Source: an uncultured Porphyromonadaceae bacterium
Lineage (GTDB): Bacteria > Bacteroidota > Bacteroidia > Bacteroidales > Muribaculaceae
Assembly: GCA_947175225.1 (NCBI GenBank)
Contig: CAMWLX010000034.1
Coordinates: 1-16,211 of the forward strand
Direction: 5' to 3'
Length of the DNA stretch: 16,211 nt
Under the pieces are notes generated by a model. The model worked only from the letters and a program-made list of their open reading frames with translations, was not told the origin of the DNA and did no database searches. Of this stretch, positions 1 to 5,359 are shown piece by piece. Within the stretch, counting starts at the first letter, position 1. The number at the start of each line of letters is the position of its first letter. A program made the position numbers and the translations under genes.

Positions 1-53
1 TTTTTCTATGGTGATCAGTTCTATATGTAATAATCATGATTATATCGTAAAGC

Positions 54-135
54 GCCTCTCCGAGGCTACTGAGCTTTAGTCAGGGATACCCAGGCTGAAG
101 CCTGGGGGTTTCCATAATAACAGCTCTCCGAGCTG
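54..135 (+). repeat. Three-hairpin REP-like repeat, copy 1
   Basis: Three perfect inverted repeats follow one another: GCCTC-TCC-GAGGC at 54-66, CCCAGGCT-GA-AGCCTGGG at 89-106, and CAGCTC-TCC-GAGCTG at 121-135. The spacers are 22 and 14 bases. The same three hairpins, in the same order and with nearly the same spacing, occur on the opposite strand at 5243-5325. The spacers differ while the stems are kept, and the middle stem shows a paired base change. This points to a dispersed REP-like element, perhaps moved by a REP-associated (Y1) transposase encoded elsewhere; that part is inference. It lies at the broken end of the flavodoxin-like fragment at 76-339. Confidence 0.85.
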
Positions 136-339
136 ACAAGGTATGAGGGCTTTATCGAGTGGATGTGGAAAATTGAGTTTGCATGCGAACCATTCGAGGC
201 AACCTTTGATCGGCTGGTCATAAAGATTTATAAGCTCCGTCTCCGCTCCAGCAGCTGCCGCACATTCAAGGGCCTTTATTATCAATGTCTGTGTATTCCA
301 GCCCTTACGCTGACTGCCGTTTATTCCTATTGCTTTCAT
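76..339 (-). pseudogene. 5' fragment of a flavodoxin-fold NAD(P)H/FMN oxidoreductase, truncated at a palindromic repeat
   Basis: The first 55 or so residues match the N-terminus of the flavodoxin-like NADPH-dependent FMN reductase family. They start MKAIGINGSQRKGWNT, which forms beta-1 and the FMN-phosphate loop, and continue to a GCLEWFACKL segment at residues 46-55. Relatives usually have Cys at position 50 (C-X2-C-X2-C); here it is Trp (TGG codon), a plausible sign of decay. After about residue 56 (near base 171) the family pattern is lost. The frame then runs through the three-hairpin repeat and stops at 76. A whole enzyme needs about 170-200 residues, so the FMN and nicotinamide sites are incomplete and the product should be inactive. 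A terminator at 361-386 separates it from the upstream operon. It may be a relic of a fourth operon gene or a separate gene. Confidence 0.75.
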
Positions 340-360
340 TTCTGAGCTATTAAATAAAAA

Positions 361-386
361 CGCTGTCCGTTCGAAGACTGACAGCG
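361..386 (-). terminator. Intrinsic terminator, leftward
   Basis: CGCTGTC at 361-367 pairs with GACAGCG at 380-386, a 7-bp GC-rich stem with a 12-base loop. Reading leftward the stem is followed directly by a run of five T (A at 356-360 on the plus strand). This fits Rho-independent termination of the operon ending at 502. T-rich sequence also follows a few bases after the stem on the plus strand, so it may work weakly both ways. Confidence 0.7.
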
Positions 387-501
387 ATTGGTTTTTATTT
401 TGTTGTTAGCTTTCTATTACACCTGAAGAAGAAGCCAATTGGTCTCACCCAATTTCTAAATCATCTTGATGGCATTCTCGCTCCAATAGAGGTCATCTTA
501 C

Positions 502-990
502 TTACTTATTATGATAGACTTTGCTGACTATCTTCCAGTCGGCTCCGTCCTTTACAAGAGTGAACATATCGGAAAATTCATTTTCTCCGAATTTTGACTC
601 AATTCTTACCATGGCGACGTTTCCTGCAACGCTGCAGTCTGCTATTTCATATGAAGCGTTATGGGGTCCCGTCTGGTCATAATAGTCGTATAGGGCTTGA
701 ATTGGCACAGTGATAAGACTGTCGTTTTCAGCATAAGACATGGTCGCCAATAGAGCGAAACCCTGCTTTGCAATCTTACTATCGCCTTTCACCGCAGCCT
801 CCGTATAATACCCGAGAGCCTTTTCGATCCCGGCTAACTCTTCATCAGAACAAGCAATTGCTTTCCCACATTCCTTGGCTCCCTCACATTCTTTATCGCA
901 TTTGGCATTGCTATCGCATTTTGAACCACCACAACAAGCGCTCATAGACAGCATTAATAATGAGACTGATGCTATTGTCAATTTTTTCAT
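502..990 (-). CDS. Cysteine-rich lipoprotein with NTF2-like (Lumazine_bd_2-type) domain
   Basis: The 162-residue product starts with a lipoprotein signal (MKKLTIASVSLLMLSMSAC) with predicted lipidation at Cys19. The next segment (residues 20-47) holds six more cysteines, at 20, 25, 31, 35, 41 and 47, among many Lys, Glu and Gly. From about residue 48 an alpha+beta domain of the SnoaL/NTF2-like type follows, resembling Lumazine_bd_2; it begins SDEELAGIEKALGYYTEAAVKGD and ends FTLVKDGADWKIVSKVYHNK. The protein should be anchored in an envelope membrane. No enzyme function can be assigned. The Cys-rich tail could bind metal or act as a thiol sink (inference). It is the last gene of a leftward operon, 12 bases after the oxidoreductase gene, and its domain resembles that of the first gene (1539-1922). 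Confidence 0.8.
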   Translation of the reverse strand: MKKLTIASVSLLMLSMSACCGGSKCDSNAKCDKECEGAKECGKAIACSDEELAGIEKALGYYTEAAVKGDSKIAKQGFALLATMSYAENDSLITVPIQALYDYYDQTGPHNASYEIADCSVAGNVAMVRIESKFGENEFSDMFTLVKDGADWKIVSKVYHNK

Positions 991-1002
991 AATCTTCTTT
1001 GA

Positions 1003-1542
1003 TTAGAATTTATCAGCGAGGGCGGCTGCATGAGCGCATCCGTCGGTCTTATCAATATCTCCTTCGACGAACACTCCGGGAACGAGTACCTCTCCTACTA
1101 CATCCCACTTAAGGAGGGCGGCTGTCCGCTCCATCGGAATCTTCACGCCATCCATTACGGACGGATCATGTTCCTCACAGCAACAGATAAGTCCCATCTT
1201 CTTGCCCTGAATTGGTTTCTCCGCCACACAGAACGAGAACAGACGGTCAATTACACCCTTTATCTGTGCCGGAATAGAATACCAATATACCGGCATTGCA
1301 AACACTACTGCATCAGCATCAAGGATATGAGGCGCTATAATATTGAAATCATCGTCGAATGAGCATGCCTTTCCTGTCTTGAAACAAGTCATGCATGCGT
1401 GGCATCCGCCAATCTTCATCATTGCCGCATCAAAACGCACTACTTCGTGTCCTTTCGCCTCAGCAGCCTTTATGAAGGCATCCACCATTGCAAACGTATT
1501 GCCCTTCTTCCGTGGACTTCCGGTGATGACTGTTATCTTCAT
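1003..1542 (-). CDS. Flavodoxin-fold NAD(P)H oxidoreductase, iron-sulfur flavoprotein-like
   Basis: The 179-residue protein has a flavodoxin-like fold. Residues 1-20 (MKITVITGSPRKKGNT) form beta-1 and the FMN-phosphate loop. Residues 76-97 (VVFAMPVYWYSIPAQIKGVIDR) are the segment that packs on the isoalloxazine ring in this family. Residues 47-60 hold C-X2-C-X2-C-X6-C, then SFDDD. That spacing matches the compact cysteine motif that binds a [4Fe-4S] cluster in Isf-type iron-sulfur flavoproteins. Many bacterial flavodoxin-family proteins carry the motif without proof of a cluster. The likely role is cytoplasmic NAD(P)H-dependent electron transfer, perhaps to quinones or other electrophiles; the substrate is unknown. 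Its ATG overlaps the TGA of the upstream gene by 4 bases (ATGA), suggesting translational coupling. Confidence 0.85.
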   Translation of the reverse strand: MKITVITGSPRKKGNTFAMVDAFIKAAEAKGHEVVRFDAAMMKIGGCHACMTCFKTGKACSFDDDFNIIAPHILDADAVVFAMPVYWYSIPAQIKGVIDRLFSFCVAEKPIQGKKMGLICCCEEHDPSVMDGVKIPMERTAALLKWDVVGEVLVPGVFVEGDIDKTDGCAHAAALADKF

Positions 1543-1922
1543 TTGCTGATAGTGTTTGAATTCTGATTATATGCTTTCGCTACGCATTTCCACTCACCGT
1601 CGAGCTTAAGGAGAAGAAGGAAATCAGTGAAGTCTATGCTGCCGCCCCACCCTTCTTCAAGCACGCGCACTACTGCTACAGTCTCCTCGACAGCCAAAAC
1701 GTCGATCCTTGCCTTGAACTCCTCGCCTGCCCCGACAGTATCAACGTTGTGGTAGAACTGCTCGATTGAACCGCGTTCAACTGTACCGTTAAGGATACCG
1801 AAAAGAACGGCATCATCTGTGAAAAGGGTCTTTGCATACTCACTGTTGCCTTCGGCAACACTCTTTACGAACTTCTCAGCAGCCTTAGCCACAGCATCGT
1901 ACTCTTTAATCTCGTCTCTCAT
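1539..1922 (-). CDS. NTF2-like / putative lumazine-binding family protein
   Basis: The product is 127 residues with no signal peptide. It begins with a helix (MRDEIKEYDAVAKAAEKFVKSVAEGNSEYAKTLFTDD) and continues with the curved sheet expected of the SnoaL/NTF2-like fold. The C-terminal strands (FTDFLLLLKLDGEWKCVAKAY) are typical of Bacteroidetes Lumazine_bd_2 proteins. Such proteins are small ligand-binding or enzyme scaffolds; the ligand here is unknown. The ATG at 1922 is preferred. The frame is open further upstream to a TTG at 1955, but that TTG lies inside the predicted -7 box, upstream of the likely transcript start. It is the first gene of the leftward operon, facing the HxlR-type regulator, and its stop overlaps the next start. 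Confidence 0.8.
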   Translation of the reverse strand: MRDEIKEYDAVAKAAEKFVKSVAEGNSEYAKTLFTDDAVLFGILNGTVERGSIEQFYHNVDTVGAGEEFKARIDVLAVEETVAVVRVLEEGWGGSIDFTDFLLLLKLDGEWKCVAKAYNQNSNTISK

Positions 1923-1952
1923 ATCTATAGCATTTCTTTGATTTTCTGAATG

Positions 1953-1984
1953 CAAAATTACAATAGTAATTGATTATATACAAG
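1953..1984 (-). promoter_or_regulatory. Bacteroidetes-type promoter of the leftward oxidoreductase operon
   Basis: Reading leftward, CTTG (1984-1981) is followed after exactly 20 bases by TAATTTTG (1960-1953), matching the primary sigma consensus TTTG-N19-21-TAnnTTTG. Transcription should begin near 1950, leaving a leader of about 28 bases before the ATG at 1922. The -33 box lies inside the left arm of the inverted repeat 1980-2028. Confidence 0.75.
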
Positions 1985-2028
1985 TACCGAAAAATTATTC
2001 ATATACCGAAAATTTTTTCGGTACTTGT
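1980..2028. promoter_or_regulatory. Probable HxlR-type operator: long inverted repeat between divergent promoters
   Basis: ACAAGTACCGAAAAA at 1980-1994 is perfectly inverted as TTTTTCGGTACTTGT at 2014-2028, centred at 2004. An extra half-site, TACCGAAAA at 2004-2012, repeats the left arm (1985-1993) 19 bp further on in direct orientation. Each arm carries the -33 box of one divergent promoter (CAAG at 1981-1984, CTTG at 2024-2027). A dimer bound here would cover both -33 boxes. HxlR-family proteins are winged-helix dimers that often bind such inverted sites beside their own gene, so autoregulation plus control of the divergent operon is the likely use. Confidence 0.75.
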
Positions 2029-2055
2029 AAATTAGATGTTTATTGACTAACTTTG
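2024..2055 (+). promoter_or_regulatory. Bacteroidetes-type promoter of the HxlR-family regulator gene
   Basis: CTTG (2024-2027), a 20-base spacer and TAACTTTG (2048-2055) match the Bacteroidetes -33/-7 consensus. The expected transcript start is near 2058, about 25 bases before the ATG at 2083. It mirrors the promoter on the other strand. Confidence 0.75.
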
Positions 2056-2082
2056 CAGTCAGAAATAAAAGAATATATAATT

Positions 2083-2442
2083 ATGGCATACGAGAAGAAA
2101 ATACCGGTTGACTTGGACTGCCCGCTTCGGCTCACTATGAGCCTTATAGAGTCAAAATGGAAATCATGCATCCTTGACGAGTTAAGAAACGGCGAGCCGC
2201 AACGGCCGAGTGAAATCCACAAATGCCTCCCGGAAGCAGCTCCCAGGGTTCTCGACATACAGCTTAAGGAGATGGTAGAGGACGGGCTCGTGAAAAAGAC
2301 CATCTATCCCGAACTTCCTCCACGCTCCGAATACCGCATAACGGAACTCGGCCTATCCCTCATCCCCATCATCGATCAAATGCTGAATTGGGGAACAGAG
2401 CATTTCGATATCTTCGAGAAGAAATACGGAAAAAAGAATTGA
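2083..2442 (+). CDS. HxlR-family winged-helix transcriptional regulator
   Basis: The product is 119 residues. The family signature is clear at residues 12-31: D-CP-R, then L-I-SKWK--IL, leading into the winged helix-turn-helix. The recognition region follows at 40-65 (PSEIHKCLPEAAPRVLDIQL), then the wing (LVKKTIYPELPPRSEYRIT) and a C-terminal dimerisation helix. Cys13 precedes Pro14 at the N-terminus, the position of the redox-sensing Cys in HxlR relatives such as YodB and HypR of Bacillus subtilis; a thiol or electrophile switch is possible but inferred. The ATG at 2083 is chosen because an upstream in-frame TTG (2053) falls inside the -7 box. The divergent oxidoreductase operon and shared operator make that operon the likely target. 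Confidence 0.9.
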   Translation: MAYEKKIPVDLDCPLRLTMSLIESKWKSCILDELRNGEPQRPSEIHKCLPEAAPRVLDIQLKEMVEDGLVKKTIYPELPPRSEYRITELGLSLIPIIDQMLNWGTEHFDIFEKKYGKKN

Positions 2443-2460
2443 GCTATATACTCTAAAATC

Positions 2461-2499
2461 GTATGATTTTTTGACAGAAATGTGTATGATTTCTTGACA
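2461..2499 (+). promoter_or_regulatory. Tandem direct repeats, probable activator-binding sites (UAS)
   Basis: GTATGATTTTTTGACA at 2461-2476 is repeated as GTATGATTTCTTGACA at 2484-2499: 15 of 16 bases match, and the starts are 23 bp apart, about two helical turns. They lie 54 bp upstream of the sigma-54 promoter, roughly -80 to -118 from the predicted transcript start, where NtrC-type activators usually bind. The first copy also sits in an AT-rich palindrome (AAAATC-GTAT-GATTTT), which might be a weak terminator for the regulator gene ending at 2442. Confidence 0.6.
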
Positions 2500-2552
2500 C
2501 CATTCTTACAACGATAAACGATAAACTATTAACTATTAACTTACTCCATTTT

Positions 2553-2568
2553 TGGCACGCTGATTGCA
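2553..2568 (+). promoter_or_regulatory. Sigma-54 (RpoN) promoter of the export operon
   Basis: TGGCAC at 2553-2558, five bases, then TTGCA at 2564-2568 is a full match to the -24/-12 consensus TGGCAC-N5-TTGCW. The invariant GG (2554-2555) and GC (2566-2567) have the required 10-bp gap. The transcript should start near 2579, only a few bases before the ATG at 2584. No TAnnTTTG box is seen in this gap, so expression should depend on RpoN and an activator. The only such activator in the window is encoded at 12222-13541. Confidence 0.88.
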
Positions 2569-2583
2569 AGTATTATCAGCGTT

Positions 2584-3906
2584 ATGAGAAAAATTTTTAC
2601 AACAATATCAGTCGCACTCGCTTTCACAGCTTCCGCACAAGAACTGTGGAGCCTTGAGCAGTGTATGGCATACGCCGCCGATCATGCATCGTCGGTGATA
2701 CAAGCCAGATGGGATGTTGCTTCTGCCACTGCTACACGCAATGAAGCATTAGCAGACTTCTTCCCATCCATTTCAGCACAAGTAGGCACTCAATTCAGTT
2801 GGGGACGTAATATCGATCCTGAGACCAATACCTACAACGACATCACAACATTCAACAACGGATATGGTATTTATGCATCTCTCACAATTTTTGATGGGGG
2901 TGTGACTCTCAATCGATATCGACAGGCCCGAAACGAAAGGAAAAGATACCTTAATGCCGTTGAGATGAAGCGCGACGACAGCGCTATAGCGGCAATGATG
3001 GCTTTTGCAGATGTCCTTTACTATCAGCATTCCATAAAGATCGCAGAGGATAAGCTGACCCAGAGCGAAGGGATGCTTACCCTAACAAAAGCGCAGGAGG
3101 AATTAGGACTGAAAGGAATTCCCGAAGTTGTCGAAGCGGAAGCTAATGTAGCGAGCGATAGATATTCTTTAGTGCATCAAAAAAATCTATTTGATCAGGC
3201 TATGCTCACCCTGAGATCAGCTATGAATTTTCCGGCTGATCAATCACTTTCTATCGACACTGTCAATCATACGATTATTGAAATGATTGCAAATGATAGT
3301 CCTGAAAATATTTATCTATCTGCACTCGCCACAAATCCCAAGGTTCTGAATGCACAGATGCAGGTCAAATCAAGTAAATACTCATTCAATGCAGCCAAAG
3401 GATACTTGATGCCTAATCTAAGCCTGAATGCCGGTATCTCCACTTCTTATTTCAAAAATCTTAGTGGAGAATATTCAACACCGATGTTTGGCGAACAATT
3501 CCGAAACAACCGGGGCGAGTATATCGCTGCTACACTATCCATACCTATTTTTAACGGTCTCAGTAATATATCTGGAAAAAACAGAGCCAAATATGCGTAT
3601 GAACAGGCAAAGGAACTCCTCAACGAACAACAACGGCGTCTACACGATGATATTGTGGCGGCAGTCATGGATAGGGACGGATACGCTATGGAAATAAAGT
3701 CATTGAAGACCAAAGTGGAAGCGGATTCAGAAGCCTATCGACTTAACACCCGCAAATATGAGGAAGGACTTCTTTCGCTTATAGATCTTCAGCTTTCAGC
3801 AAATACCTACTACTCTTCAAGAGTGGAATTGCTGCAAAAACAAATGCTTTACTTATTGAAGGATAAACTTGTAGAATACTATAAAGGAAATAAACTATGG
3901 ATGTAA
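2584..3906 (+). CDS. TolC-family outer-membrane efflux protein
   Basis: The 440-residue protein has a Sec signal peptide (MRKIFTTISVALAFTASAQ, cleavage probably after ASA). It continues with the outer-membrane efflux fold: the N-terminal motif WSLEQCMAYAADH, long alpha-helical stretches, and beta segments such as GIYASLTIFDGG (about residues 95-106) and AATLSIPIFNGL near 315. The two halves repeat this pattern, as in TolC and OprM. It should form the trimeric outer-membrane channel and periplasmic tunnel of the export system encoded by the following genes. It is the first gene after the sigma-54 promoter. Its last codons overlap the start of the adaptor gene by 10 bases. The substrate cannot be read from the sequence. 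Confidence 0.9.
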   Translation: MRKIFTTISVALAFTASAQELWSLEQCMAYAADHASSVIQARWDVASATATRNEALADFFPSISAQVGTQFSWGRNIDPETNTYNDITTFNNGYGIYASLTIFDGGVTLNRYRQARNERKRYLNAVEMKRDDSAIAAMMAFADVLYYQHSIKIAEDKLTQSEGMLTLTKAQEELGLKGIPEVVEAEANVASDRYSLVHQKNLFDQAMLTLRSAMNFPADQSLSIDTVNHTIIEMIANDSPENIYLSALATNPKVLNAQMQVKSSKYSFNAAKGYLMPNLSLNAGISTSYFKNLSGEYSTPMFGEQFRNNRGEYIAATLSIPIFNGLSNISGKNRAKYAYEQAKELLNEQQRRLHDDIVAAVMDRDGYAMEIKSLKTKVEADSEAYRLNTRKYEEGLLSLIDLQLSANTYYSSRVELLQKQMLYLLKDKLVEYYKGNKLWM

Positions 3907-5159
3907 AGATAGAAAGGCCAAAAGGGATAAAAGGAATTAAGCCAAAATACTGGGTGTATATAGGATATGGATTTATAGCCATTGCATTGGTAGTATGGCT
4001 TGCTACAAGCGACATCGCATCAACTTATAAAGTAGATAGTACCGGCCTTAATATAGCTGATGTGAAATCGCAAAAGTTTGACGACTATGTGAGGGTGGAT
4101 GGAAGGATTGAACCCATAAGCACTGTTCAGATTAGTCCTGAAGAAGGGGGAATCGTGATGGAAAAAGTGGTCGAAGAAGGTTCTCAAGTGCGCAAAGGAG
4201 ACGTGATTATCCGCTTAAGCAATAGCAATCTTGACCTGCAGATACTTAATGCTGAGGCAGAACTCGCTGAAAAGCAAAATATCCTTCGCAACACCCAGAT
4301 TTCTATGGAACAGGATCGCCTCAACAACCGCACGGAGCAAGTTCAACTCGACTTGGAAGTACAGAGAAAACTTCGCGCTTACCAACAGAAGAAGAAGCTT
4401 TATGATGATAAACTGATAGCCAAAGAAGATTATCTCCAGGCGAAGGAGGATTACGAATTGGCGCTGAAGAGACAGACGCTGATAAATCAACGTCTCAATC
4501 AAGACAGTATCTACCGATTGGCACAAGTGGATCAAATGGAAGACAATCTCGCAAACATGCAGCGAAACATACAGCTAATCCGCAAGCGTAAAGACCAGAT
4601 GAACGTTGTCAGTCCAATTGACGGAGAACTTGGTCTGCTTGATGTGGAACTCGGACAAGCTATCAGTGCCGGACAGAAGATAGGTCAAATCAACGACTTG
4701 ACTAACTATAAAGTGACAGGGCAAATCGATGAACACTATCTTGATCGCGTGCATAAGGATCTTATTGCCACCTCTGCGCGCAATGACAAGGATATGAATC
4801 TTCGGCTACGTAAGGTTTTTCCGGAAGTGAAGGAAGGAAAATTCAAAGTGGAATTCGTATTCACCGGCAAAACACCGGAAAAGATAAGAAGCGGTCAGAC
4901 CTGCTATCTCAGTCTTCAGCTCGGTCAGCCTGTTGATGCCATTGTAATCCCCAAAGGGACTTTCTATTCTACCACGGGAGGCAAATGGATATTCGTAGTT
5001 GACTCGTCAGGTAAAAAAGCATATCGACGCAATATCCGTCTCGGACGCCAAAATCCGGAATACTACGAGGTCCTCGAAGGTCTCGAACCGGGAGAACGAG
5101 TCATCACCAACGGATACGAATCATATGGAGATGCCACTATACTAAAGATAAAAGATTAA
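3897..5159 (+). CDS. HlyD/MacA-type periplasmic adaptor (membrane fusion) protein
   Basis: The 420-residue protein has a single N-terminal membrane anchor at about residues 20-41 (VYIGYGFIAIALVVWLA). A split lipoyl domain surrounds a coiled-coil hairpin. The first lipoyl half is near residues 65-105 (GRIEPISTVQISPEEGG, EEGSQVRKGDVIIRL). The coiled coil of about 120 residues, rich in Glu, Gln, Lys and Leu, follows. The second lipoyl half is near 238-265 (VVSPIDGELG, VELGQAISAGQKIG). Beta-barrel and membrane-proximal domains finish the protein (GLEPGERVITNGYESYGDA). It should join the inner-membrane permease to the TolC-type channel. It overlaps the channel gene by 10 bases and is parted from the permease gene by 200 bases holding a palindromic repeat. 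Confidence 0.9.
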   Translation: MDVKIERPKGIKGIKPKYWVYIGYGFIAIALVVWLATSDIASTYKVDSTGLNIADVKSQKFDDYVRVDGRIEPISTVQISPEEGGIVMEKVVEEGSQVRKGDVIIRLSNSNLDLQILNAEAELAEKQNILRNTQISMEQDRLNNRTEQVQLDLEVQRKLRAYQQKKKLYDDKLIAKEDYLQAKEDYELALKRQTLINQRLNQDSIYRLAQVDQMEDNLANMQRNIQLIRKRKDQMNVVSPIDGELGLLDVELGQAISAGQKIGQINDLTNYKVTGQIDEHYLDRVHKDLIATSARNDKDMNLRLRKVFPEVKEGKFKVEFVFTGKTPEKIRSGQTCYLSLQLGQPVDAIVIPKGTFYSTTGGKWIFVVDSSGKKAYRRNIRLGRQNPEYYEVLEGLEPGERVITNGYESYGDATILKIKD

Positions 5160-5197
5160 TTATTAACGATTAAGGATTGGCGATTAAAGATTATCGT

Positions 5198-5232
5198 TGC
5201 TAATTATAATATTATCAATGCTAATTATAATA
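5198..5232 (+). repeat. Short direct repeat in the adaptor-permease gap
   Basis: TGCTAATTATAATA occurs at 5198-5211 and again at 5219-5232, 21 bp apart. It lies in AT-rich sequence just upstream of the three-hairpin repeat. No -7 box accompanies it. It may be plain slippage duplication. Confidence 0.5.
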
Positions 5233-5242
5233 ATGAATGGCT

Positions 5243-5325
5243 CAGCTCGGAGAGCTGTCATAGTGTAAAAACCCCAGACTTCAGTCTGGGGAATATATGA
5301 AAGAGGACAGCAGCCTCGGAGAGGC
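5243..5325 (-). repeat. Three-hairpin REP-like repeat, copy 2 (inverted)
   Basis: On the plus strand the hairpins run CAGCTC-GGA-GAGCTG (5243-5257), CCCCAGACT-TC-AGTCTGGGG (5272-5291) and GCCTC-GGA-GAGGC (5313-5325). This is the exact reverse order of copy 1 at 54-135. The outer hairpins are identical to copy 1. The middle stem differs by a compensating pair (AGGCT/AGCCT there, AGACT/AGTCT here) and is one pair longer. It sits inside the export operon between adaptor and first permease gene, where transcribed hairpins could hinder elongation or protect the 3' end of the upstream message. Confidence 0.85.
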
Positions 5326-5359
5326 GATTTGTGATAAATAATCTAACGATTCCAAAAAT

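Noticed and set aside
390..501. Possible remnant gene between the lipoprotein gene and the terminator
   Set aside because: Only short open stretches and a CCAATTGG palindrome; nothing recognisable as protein.
1923..1955. Upstream in-frame TTG start extending the NTF2-like protein by 11 residues
   Set aside because: The TTG is inside the predicted -7 box and upstream of the likely transcript start, and the added residues do not fit the family; the ATG at 1922 is better.
2053..2082. Upstream in-frame TTG start for the HxlR-family regulator
   Set aside because: It overlaps the TAACTTTG -7 box; the ATG at 2083 gives the usual HxlR length and N-terminus.
2471..2499. Two TTGACA words resembling sigma-70 -35 boxes
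   Set aside because: No -10 partner at proper spacing; Bacteroidetes housekeeping promoters use a different consensus. They are part of the 16-bp direct repeats.
4519..4535. TGGCAC inside the adaptor gene
   Set aside because: No TTGC element at -12 and it lies in coding sequence.
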